Below are positions 57,263 through 64,000 of a stretch of 64,000 nt of DNA, piece after piece. The stretch is from positions 980,501-1,044,500 of the forward strand of contig NZ_JACJVJ010000001.1 of assembly GCF_014237875.1 (NCBI RefSeq). The letters are read 5' to 3'. The position numbers were made by a program, and so were the translations under genes. The notes beneath the pieces were generated by a model that had not been told where the DNA came from, did no database searches, and saw nothing but the letters and a program-made list of their open reading frames with translations. Numbering within the stretch: the stretch's first letter is position 1; each line of letters begins with the position of its first letter. The DNA is from Parasphingopyxis marina (lineage in GTDB: Bacteria; Pseudomonadota; Alphaproteobacteria; Sphingomonadales; Sphingomonadaceae).

Positions 57263-57826
57263 TTAGGCCGCCATGGCCGGTTCGATATCGGCGGGTTGCT
57301 CGACCTCCTCGGCCTCGAGCGCGAATTCGAAACCCTCGACATCTTCGCCTCGGGCCAGGCTGAATTGCCGCATCGGCCCGGTTTTCCGGAAACCGAGTTT
57401 TTGGAGGACGCGGCCCGAATTCGGGTTGTCGGCGAAATGTCCCGAGAGGATCCGGCCATAGCCGAGGCAATGCCGGCCAGCGGCTATCGCCGCTTCCGCG
57501 GCCTCGGGCATAAGGCCTTGGCCCCAGCGATCGGGCACCAGCCAAAAGCCGAGCTCCGGCGTGCCCTCGCGATCGTGAAAGCCGACGCTGCCGATGATCC
57601 GCCGGGGATCTTCAACCCGGTCGGTGATCAGGAAGTTCGGATATTGGGGATCGCGCGGCAGCGCGAGGAATTGCTCGGCATCGGCCAGGCCATAAGGCCA
57701 GGGCGCGGTGACCAGATTGCGCACGATACGCTTGTCGGCAATTGCCTTGGCAAGCTGGGGCGCGTCTTCAGGCCATGCGGGCCGTAACAGCAGTCTCTTC
57801 GTAACCGCGAACATGTCTCTCTCCAT
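57263..57826 (-). CDS. RimJ/RimL-type GNAT acetyltransferase
   Basis: A 187-residue acetyltransferase with TKRLLLRPAWPEDAPQL at the start. The acetyl-CoA motif is PDRWGQGLMPEAAEAAI, and NPNSGRVLQKLGFRKTG near the C terminus is typical for protein or small-molecule N-acetyltransferases of this group. The substrate is unknown. An in-frame ATG four codons downstream is an alternative start. Confidence 0.85.
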   Translation of the reverse strand: MERDMFAVTKRLLLRPAWPEDAPQLAKAIADKRIVRNLVTAPWPYGLADAEQFLALPRDPQYPNFLITDRVEDPRRIIGSVGFHDREGTPELGFWLVPDRWGQGLMPEAAEAAIAAGRHCLGYGRILSGHFADNPNSGRVLQKLGFRKTGPMRQFSLARGEDVEGFEFALEAEEVEQPADIEPAMAA

Positions 57827-57880
57827 GCCGCCCCCAGCCGTCCCCTTAGCGACGTCCGATGACGGTTATATGAGGGAGAC

Positions 57881-57915
57881 AAAATAAAAGGGAGACCGGG
57901 CCAGCCCGTCTCCCT
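57881..57915 (-). terminator. Rho-independent terminator of the rplU-rpmA operon
   Basis: On the minus strand AGGGAGAC (57915-57908) pairs with GTCTCCCT (57896-57889), with an inner GGGC/GCCC extension, and is followed by TTTATTTT (57888-57881). It lies 66 bp after the rpmA stop. Confidence 0.85.
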
Positions 57916-57980
57916 CAATCGGTCCGTTTTATCGAACCATCGGGCTGCCCGCTTCTGGGACAGCCCTTTATCGACTGTCC

Positions 57981-58247
57981 CTATTCGGCTGCTTCGGCCA
58001 TTTCCACGTTCACAAAAGTTCGGTTGTTGCGACCTTTGTTGAAGCGGACATTGCCGTCCACGAGCGCAAAAATCGTGTGATCGCGACCGAGGCCGACATT
58101 TTTGCCGGGATACCATTTGGTGCCGCGTTGGCGCACGATGATGTTGCCGGCCACGACCACTTCGCCGCCGAACTTTTTCACACCGAGGAATTTCGGGTTC
58201 GAATCGCGACCGTTACGCGAAGAACCGCCTGCTTTCTTATGTGCCAT
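57981..58247 (-). CDS. rpmA: 50S ribosomal protein L27
   Basis: An 88-residue ribosomal protein. It starts [20 protein letters not shown], the conserved L27 N terminus that reaches the peptidyl-transferase centre, and contains [15 protein letters not shown]. It lies 2 bp after rplU, the standard gene pair. Confidence 0.97.
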   Translation of the reverse strand: MAHKKAGGSSRNGRDSNPKFLGVKKFGGEVVVAGNIIVRQRGTKWYPGKNVGLGRDHTIFALVDGNVRFNKGRNNRTFVNVEMAEAAE

Positions 58248-58249
58248 CG

Positions 58250-58759
58250 TTACGCGTCCTTATCTTCGGCTTTCGGGGCTGCCTTTTTGGCAGGCGCCTT
58301 TTTAGCCGGAGCCTTCTTTGCCGGTGCCTTGGCGGCGGTACCGCTCTTGGCTGCGGCCGTCGTCGTGCTCTTCTTGGCCGGAGCCTTTGCCGCCGGTGCG
58401 GCCTTGGCTTCGGTTTCGCCTTCGGTTTTGGCTGCCGCCTTTTTCGGCGCGGCCTTCTTGGCGCCGCCGATCGAGGTGATCTTCACCGCCGTCAGATACT
58501 GGCGATGGCCGTTCTTGCGGCGATAATTGTGGCGCCGCTTCTTCTTGAAGACGAGAACCTTGTCGCCGCGGCCCTGCTCGAGGATCTCGCCGCCCACCGA
58601 AAGACCCTTGGTGTCTTTCAGCGTGCCGCCGTCGCCGGCCATCAGGACATCATCGAACGATACGGCATCGCCCGCCTCGCCGGCGAGCTTCTCGACCGTG
58701 ATAATGTCACCTTCGGCGACGCGATACTGTTTGCCGCCCGTGCGCACCACTGCGAACAT
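58250..58759 (-). CDS. rplU: 50S ribosomal protein L21 with long histone H1-like tail
   Basis: The first 102 residues are normal L21 ([34 protein letters not shown]). A further 67 residues follow, made almost only of Ala, Lys, Pro and a few Thr/Glu, with repeats of [11 protein letters not shown]. coli L21 has 103 residues. Such tails occur on L21 in some alphaproteobacteria and resemble histone H1 tails; they could bind rRNA or DNA. The ATG at 58759 was chosen because L21 begins there. Confidence 0.95.
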   Translation of the reverse strand: MFAVVRTGGKQYRVAEGDIITVEKLAGEAGDAVSFDDVLMAGDGGTLKDTKGLSVGGEILEQGRGDKVLVFKKKRRHNYRRKNGHRQYLTAVKITSIGGAKKAAPKKAAAKTEGETEAKAAPAAKAPAKKSTTTAAAKSGTAAKAPAKKAPAKKAPAKKAAPKAEDKDA

Positions 58760-58834
58760 CGTCTTACTTCCCATCAAAACTGCTATCCGCACAGGCAAAC
58801 GGCCACGGCCGATCCCCCGCGCGGGAAAGCGGGC

Positions 58835-58863
58835 CAAATATGGGAAGAACCGGCGGTTGTCAA
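58835..58863 (-). promoter_or_regulatory. Sigma-70 promoter of rplU-rpmA
   Basis: On the minus strand TTGACA (58863-58858) is followed after 17 bases by TATTTG (58840-58835). The -35 is a perfect match and the -10 keeps the first three bases. The leader to the rplU ATG is about 70 nt. Confidence 0.65.
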
Positions 58864-58881
58864 CCGAGCCGGTCGGGAAAA

Positions 58882-59739
58882 TCAGGCCGCGGCCGCGTTT
58901 CTGCCGCCCGCTTCGCCAGGATCGGGCCGGTCAAGAAATTCGCGGATCGTATCAAGGCATTCTTCCGCGTGGCTGAGGAGGAAAAGATGGCCGCCATCCT
59001 CGATCACAGCCATCTCGCTATTGGGGATCAAAGAGGCGAGCAGCTTGCCATTGACGAGCGGCACGATGGCATCGTCGGCGCCCATCATGATCAGCGTCGG
59101 TTTCCGCAAGAACGGCAGAAAAGGCGCGCTCGTCCAGCCGAGCATCGCAAAAAGCTGGTAGAAATAGCCGGTTTTGGACGGCGGTTTGATGCGCGTCACA
59201 TGGCCGTCCGATCCTTCTTGCGAACCGCCATAGAGTGTCTTGAAATGCTTCTGCATGAAGGCGGGATCGATATAGCGGCGCGGATCCGCCATCTTGGCGA
59301 GCGCTTCGGGCTTGCCCGGCACCATGATCATCCCCGGCGTCGTCGCGGCGAGGATCAGCCGGTTGACGCGGCCCGAATGCTGGAGCGCGAAATGCTGGGC
59401 CATCGCACCGCCCCAGCTTACCCCCATCACATCGACCTGCGGCATATCGAACTGTTTCAGGAGGATCGCGGTGATCCGCGCCATCAGGATCGCATTATAG
59501 GGTATCACCGGATCGGGGGAACCGCCGACCCCCGGCATGTCGAACGTGATGAAATCGCGGTCGGGCAGCCGTTCGGCGAGAGGCGTGGCGACTTCGAGAT
59601 TTGCGCCGATGCCGTTGAAGAACAGCAGCGGCAAATGGCCGGCAGAACCGGTTTCGGCCTTCCAATGCGCAACGCGCAGTTCTCGGCCGTCGACCGTTTC
59701 CATGGTGATTGCGGGTTCCCGCTGGCGAGTTCTGCTCAT
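58882..59739 (-). CDS. phaZ: Intracellular polyhydroxyalkanoate depolymerase (medium-chain type)
   Basis: A 285-residue alpha/beta hydrolase that closely follows PhaZ of Pseudomonas, which mobilises medium-chain-length polyhydroxyalkanoate granules. Matching segments are [26 protein letters not shown], the nucleophile elbow [21 protein letters not shown] and [12 protein letters not shown] with the catalytic His. It lies 29 bp after phaC on the same strand. Confidence 0.9.
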   Translation of the reverse strand: MSRTRQREPAITMETVDGRELRVAHWKAETGSAGHLPLLFFNGIGANLEVATPLAERLPDRDFITFDMPGVGGSPDPVIPYNAILMARITAILLKQFDMPQVDVMGVSWGGAMAQHFALQHSGRVNRLILAATTPGMIMVPGKPEALAKMADPRRYIDPAFMQKHFKTLYGGSQEGSDGHVTRIKPPSKTGYFYQLFAMLGWTSAPFLPFLRKPTLIMMGADDAIVPLVNGKLLASLIPNSEMAVIEDGGHLFLLSHAEECLDTIREFLDRPDPGEAGGRNAAAA

Positions 59740-59768
59740 GTCATAGTCTTTCCCGATTCCGGCATCCG

Positions 59769-61463
59769 CTAGTCGAACACATAAGTGCCAGGGGCGGATT
59801 CCATCGGCTTATGGGTTTCGCTGCCAAGGCTTTTGGGCGCCTTTACGCGCTCGCCCGATCGCGCGTGCAGCCATTCCATCCAGTACGGCCACCAACTCGC
59901 CTGCACTTCTTCGGTGCCTTCGAGCCATTTATCGACCGAGGCGGGCATCTTGCCCTTCTTTTTCGCCTTGAAATATTTGGCCTTCGGGTTGCCGGGCGGG
60001 TTGAGGATCGCCTGCATATGCCCCGATTGCGAAAGGATGAACTCTACGTTTTTCGATCCGAACAATTGGGTCGAACGATAGCAGGCACGCCAAGGCGTGA
60101 TGTGATCGGTCACGCCACCCAGGATAAACAGGTCGCTCGTGACCTTGGTAAGATCGAGATCGTGGTCTGCCACATGGGCCGCGCCCGGCGTCGCGAAGGC
60201 ATTGGCTTCGTAAAGTCCGAGAAAATCGCCCATCAGCGACGCCGATAGATTGGTAGCGTCGGCATTCCAGAACAGCACGTCGAAGGCCGGCGGGTCGCCG
60301 CCCATCAGATAATTGTTGATCACGTAATTCCAGATCAGGTCGTTGGGCCTGAGCCATGCAAAGCCGCGCGTGAGATCGCTGCCGGGGATGATGTCCGCCC
60401 GCGATGCCCGGCGCTTGGCGAGTTCCAGGCTGTTCTGCGAGACCAGCGAGCTCGCCTCGGTGTCGTCGGGCTTGGATTCGAGCACGCAGACCATGATCGT
60501 TGCTGCGCCCGCGCGTTTGTCATCGTCGGCGGCAAGCTTGGAGAGCAGCACGGAAAGCGTTTGTCCGCCCGAACAGCCGCCTGAGAGGTTGATCGTGTCC
60601 GCGCCCGTGATTTCCTGGATCGCGTCCATCGCCTCGATGCAACTCGCGATATAATCGTCCATGCCCCAATGGCCGTGCTCCTTTTGCGGGTTGCGCCAGG
60701 AGATGACGAAGGTCTGGATGCCGTTGTCGACCTGATATTTGACGACGCTTTTTTCCGGCGAGAGATCGTTGATATACATCTTGTTGATCTGCGGCGGAAT
60801 CGTGAGCTGCGGGATCGCGTAAACCTCTTGGGTCTGCGGCGTATACTGGATCAGCTCCATCATCTCGTTGCGGAAGACGACGGCGCCTTGCGAGGTCGCG
60901 ATATTTTCGCCGAGGGTGAACGGCGTCTTGTCGACCTGGCTGACCATGAAATCGTTGTTGACCATGTCGTCATAGGCGTTTTTCAGCCCCTTGATCAGCG
61001 ATAGTCCGCCGCTATCGATCAGCCGCTTCTGGGCCATCGGATTGCCAGCCAGCGTGTTGGTGGGGGCGACGGCGTCGATGATGATCTGCGAGATGAAGCT
61101 TGCCCGGTCGCGCTCGATCGGGTCGAGATCGAGATCGTCGAGCCAGCTCTTCATGCCTTTCTGCACGGCGAGGAAATACTGCATCCCGGCCTTTATGAAG
61201 GGATTGTACTGGAAGGCGGGATCCATGAAGCGCTTGTCGCGCGGCTCCGGAGTTAGCTGCGATTTGCCGGTCATGATCTGGACGACGTCTTCGGAAAAGC
61301 CCTGCATATGCTTTACCGCTTTCACCGGATCCGCCGCCGTCTGTTGCAGCATCACCGCAACCGCGCCGACGAAATCCTCTCGGGCGAGACCGGCCAGCGG
61401 CCCCAGCGCCATCGTCGATTGCGCGGCCTCTTCGCCGATATCCGGGCCCGATTGCGCCATCAT
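59769..61463 (-). CDS. phaC: Class II-like polyhydroxyalkanoate synthase
   Basis: A 564-residue PHA synthase. The lipase-like box is LSGGCSGGQTL with the catalytic Cys; the catalytic Asp lies in GVTDHITPW and His in SQSGHMQAILNPP. The length, the FVISWRNPQKEHGHW segment and the neighbouring depolymerase match the medium-chain class II synthases of pseudomonads. No PhaE or PhaR subunit gene is near. The start is the first ATG of ATGATG, after AGAGGACGC. Confidence 0.9.
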   Translation of the reverse strand: MMAQSGPDIGEEAAQSTMALGPLAGLAREDFVGAVAVMLQQTAADPVKAVKHMQGFSEDVVQIMTGKSQLTPEPRDKRFMDPAFQYNPFIKAGMQYFLAVQKGMKSWLDDLDLDPIERDRASFISQIIIDAVAPTNTLAGNPMAQKRLIDSGGLSLIKGLKNAYDDMVNNDFMVSQVDKTPFTLGENIATSQGAVVFRNEMMELIQYTPQTQEVYAIPQLTIPPQINKMYINDLSPEKSVVKYQVDNGIQTFVISWRNPQKEHGHWGMDDYIASCIEAMDAIQEITGADTINLSGGCSGGQTLSVLLSKLAADDDKRAGAATIMVCVLESKPDDTEASSLVSQNSLELAKRRASRADIIPGSDLTRGFAWLRPNDLIWNYVINNYLMGGDPPAFDVLFWNADATNLSASLMGDFLGLYEANAFATPGAAHVADHDLDLTKVTSDLFILGGVTDHITPWRACYRSTQLFGSKNVEFILSQSGHMQAILNPPGNPKAKYFKAKKKGKMPASVDKWLEGTEEVQASWWPYWMEWLHARSGERVKAPKSLGSETHKPMESAPGTYVFD

Positions 61464-61569
61464 GCGTCCTCTTTTAGCGTTATTTTCTTCGGAAGGTGAG
61501 CCGCGCGGTGCCCGCTGTCAAATGGGGAATCGCACCGCTGCGCGACGGAAGTCGCTATTGGCGAACGGC

Positions 61570-61959
61570 TTAGTGCCGGTGTTCGCGGCGCAGCGTGTAA
61601 CGGCCTTCGGTGAACTCGTCGAAAATGCCGGAAATCGCCGGATGATCGATCGGTTCTTCGCTTTCGTCCTGCAACAGGTTCTGCTGGCTGACATAGGCGA
61701 CATAGCTGCTGTCGGTGTTCTCGGCGAGCAAGTGATAAAAAGGCTGATCCTTGCGAGGGCGGACCTCTTCGGGGATGGCCTGGTACCAATCCTCGCTGTT
61801 CGCGAAAACGGGATCGATATCGAAGACGACGCCGCGGAAATCGAACATCCTGTGGCGCACGACATCGCCGATCGAAAAGCGCGCATGCGCGATCGGCGGC
61901 GCGTCCTTGCCGAGTACGCCGCGCGCGGCGAGGGAGGGAATGCCATTGTCCATCTCCAT
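61570..61959 (-). CDS. hspQ: Heat shock protein HspQ (YccV-type hemimethylated DNA-binding fold)
   Basis: A 129-residue protein with the HspQ/YccV core ARFSIGDVVRHRMFDFRGVVFDIDP, WYQAIP, KDQPFYHLLAE and SYVAYVSQQNLL. In E. coli it specifies Lon substrates and was first described as binding hemimethylated oriC. The first two ATG codons are two codons apart; the ribosome site GGGATGGAG overlaps the first, so the second may be used. Confidence 0.9.
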   Translation of the reverse strand: MEMDNGIPSLAARGVLGKDAPPIAHARFSIGDVVRHRMFDFRGVVFDIDPVFANSEDWYQAIPEEVRPRKDQPFYHLLAENTDSSYVAYVSQQNLLQDESEEPIDHPAISGIFDEFTEGRYTLRREHRH

Positions 61960-62078
61960 CCCAATGTAAGTATTGCGATTTGGCGAGGCAAGGACTGGCT
62001 TGGCAAGCGCTGTGGGGTAAGCTAAGGCGCGCGGCTCGAACGACCCGCCCAATTCATTTGGGCGCGCCAATCGCTTGC

Positions 62079-62598
<520 letters not shown>

Positions 62599-63186
62599 AT
62601 GCGCCTGCCGATCATCTTCGCCGCCGTCCTCACGCTCGCCATTCCGCCGGGAGCCCATGCGCAGGATAATCCAGAGCATGTTCACGGCGAAGGGATGGCC
62701 CCGCATGACGGCCAAATACAGGCCATGATCGATCGGATCGCGATCGAAGATCTCATCGTGCGCTATTACGCGGGGCTGGGCGGCACGCATGATGAGGGTT
62801 TCGACGCCTATTTCATCCCCGATGGCGTGCTGGATATCAACGGCCGGATCTATCGTGGCCGTGAGGGCATCAACCGTGCCTATGAGGAACTGGGCGGCGA
62901 GAATGCGCTTCCCGAAGGGACCTTCCACATGCTGTTGAGCAACGCCGTGATCGAGGTTGCCGGAGATGAGGCCACCGCCAGTTTCATCTGGACGGGCATC
63001 ATCAATGGCGATGTCAAAACCCCGCCGCAGCTGTTGGAACAGGGGCGCGAATATGATCGCCTGGTGCGGGTGAACGGCCAATGGTTGATCGCGCATCGCA
63101 CGATCATTGCCGATAGCGGCCTGCCGGATATCTATGATGCGACTTACCAACAGCGTCTTGATTACGATATTCGTGCAGCAGAATAG
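62599..63186 (+). CDS. Exported SnoaL-like / NTF2-fold protein
   Basis: A 195-residue protein with a signal peptide (about residues 1-21, ending AHAQ) and a SnoaL-like domain (IAIEDLIVRYYAGLGG through the C terminus). The fold is a cone-shaped alpha+beta barrel used by isomerases, dehydratases and binding proteins. The ribosome site GGGAGAG precedes the ATG. No substrate can be inferred. Confidence 0.8.
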   Translation: MRLPIIFAAVLTLAIPPGAHAQDNPEHVHGEGMAPHDGQIQAMIDRIAIEDLIVRYYAGLGGTHDEGFDAYFIPDGVLDINGRIYRGREGINRAYEELGGENALPEGTFHMLLSNAVIEVAGDEATASFIWTGIINGDVKTPPQLLEQGREYDRLVRVNGQWLIAHRTIIADSGLPDIYDATYQQRLDYDIRAAE

Positions 63187-63302
63187 GGCGGCATCCAGCT
63201 TGCAGTCGCATTTCGATCCCGGGCGGAATATTGGGTATTTATCGCCAACTCTCATATCGAGGATCGAAATCGGGAACGAAAGGGTTTGTGGAGAGCCAGT
63301 CT

Positions 63303-63824
63303 ATGAGCGTGAAAGTGGTGAGAAAAGCGTATGATGTGACGCGTGAATTGGAGGGCATTCCGGCAAATATAGAGCCGAATTCCTTTGCTATAACGCTGTA
63401 TCTTGTCCGGATGGGCGTGCTGATCGGTCAATTGATGGACAGGATCGCACGGCGTTTCGATATCAGCGGAGCCGATTCGCGGTTGATGAGCGCGATAAGC
63501 GCAAGTCGCAGCGCCAGTTCGCTGCGGCCGTCCGAGCTGGGCGTGCGGCTTGGGTTGTCACGCGCAACGATCACCTACCGGATGGACCGCCTTATCACCA
63601 AGGGACTCGCCGAAAGGTCCACCGACGAAAGCGACGGTCGTGCGCTGCATATCCATCTGACCTCTCGAGGACAGGAAGTGATTGATGCCATCATGACCGA
63701 AATCAACCTGATCTGCATCGAGCGCCTCGGTTCCATCGACCATCTTCCCGGTGGCCGCGAGGCCATGAAGGAGTTTCTCGATACGCTGGTCGATGTTTGG
63801 GAGGAAGCGGAATGGCGCCCCTGA
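63303..63824 (+). CDS. MarR-family transcriptional regulator
   Basis: A 173-residue winged-helix regulator. The DNA-binding part includes RPSELGVRLGLSRATITYRMDRLITKGLAER and the wing STDESDGRALHIHLT. GGAGAG precedes the ATG at 63303; the upstream frame is not family-like. A palindromic site with a promoter lies 38 bp after the gene, suggesting that it controls the genes beyond the window. Confidence 0.9.
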   Translation: MSVKVVRKAYDVTRELEGIPANIEPNSFAITLYLVRMGVLIGQLMDRIARRFDISGADSRLMSAISASRSASSLRPSELGVRLGLSRATITYRMDRLITKGLAERSTDESDGRALHIHLTSRGQEVIDAIMTEINLICIERLGSIDHLPGGREAMKEFLDTLVDVWEEAEWRP

Positions 63825-63861
63825 TATCGCCGACGCCCGCCTATCGGACATCCATCTTCGC

Positions 63862-63892
63862 TTGACATTTAGTTAGAAATTCGAACTATATC
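63862..63892 (+). promoter_or_regulatory. Promoter with 19-bp palindromic operator at the window edge
   Basis: TTGACA (63862-63867) is a perfect -35. TATATC near 63887-63892 (spacer 19) or ACTATA (63885-63890, spacer 17) is the -10. Between them TAGTT-A-GAA-A-TTC-G-AACTA (63870-63888) is a palindrome with one mismatched pair, of the size bound by MarR dimers. The remaining bases to 64000 hold no complete gene. Confidence 0.65.
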
Positions 63893-64000
63893 CCTTACGC
63901 GACGTCACACGGAGCAAATCCGGGATGCCGCGGGCGGCCTTCACCTGCCGAACGGCATAGCGCCGAACGAAATATTGGGGGTGAAGACCGGTATCCGCGA

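Noticed and set aside
58270-58420. Repetitive lysine/alanine/proline codons as a tandem DNA repeat or CRISPR-like array
   Set aside because: The repeat period follows the APAKK protein repeats of the L21 tail, varies at third codon positions and has no spacers.

Overview
This window is ordinary chromosomal DNA from an alphaproteobacterium, very probably a member of the order Sphingomonadales. The evidence is GC-rich coding sequence, a mur/fts cluster in alphaproteobacterial order, GANTC (CcrM-type) sites in front of ftsZ, a PhyR-NepR-EcfG general stress response locus with a PhyP-like partner, and a large sphingolipid gene cluster. Sphingomonads carry glycosphingolipids in place of lipopolysaccharide. 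I see no insertion sequence, prophage, CRISPR array or rRNA operon. One tRNA gene (Ser, CGA) is present.

Layout. Positions 1-14.2 kb hold the division and cell wall cluster murE(partial)-murF-mraY-murD-ftsW-murG-murC-murB-ddl-ftsQ-ftsA-ftsZ, mostly joined by 4-bp stop/start overlaps. From 14.4 to 28.3 kb come a TPR/SPOR envelope protein, a dGTPase-like protein, an encapsulated-ferritin-type protein without a visible cargo tail, a small acidic protein, a cyclooxygenase-like heme peroxidase, argS, a second SPOR protein, nagZ, scpA-scpB, tatABC and a phospholipase D-family protein overlapping tatC.

Positions 28.35-32.8 kb form the general stress response locus: an entericidin-like lipoprotein, a predicted small RNA behind a consensus EcfG promoter, phyP-like, nepR, phyR, a 46-residue membrane protein, ecfG and a second nepR-like gene converging on ecfG. 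The small RNA, of about 105 nt, would have two hairpins that each display seven cytosines in the loop. It is the most promising undescribed element in the window.

Positions 32.8-39.4 kb hold glnE, a peroxiredoxin, two metabolic or unknown genes, an M23 peptidase, an A-type Fe-S carrier, a GNAT enzyme and exonuclease III. Positions 39.4-53 kb form a sphingolipid island: a ceramide synthase-like N-acyltransferase, a fatty acid hydroxylase, a MOP flippase, an LptF/LptG pair, a DUF2141 protein, a ceramide kinase-like protein, a Tam41-like nucleotidyltransferase, a hybrid sensor kinase, serine palmitoyltransferase with its own acyl carrier protein, a PycTM-like membrane protein and a ceramide reductase-like SDR. 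It appears to combine synthesis, head-group modification and export. The reductase gene sits at the end of an obgE-proB transcription unit.

Positions 55.2-64 kb hold a lipoprotein, a TetR regulator divergent from a PF10118 enzyme, rplU-rpmA (L21 with a histone H1-like tail), a medium-chain-type PHA depolymerase/synthase pair, hspQ, tRNA-Ser, a SnoaL-like secreted protein and a MarR regulator. A promoter with a 19-bp palindrome follows at the right edge.

All names are from reading the sequence and remembered family features. No database search was run.
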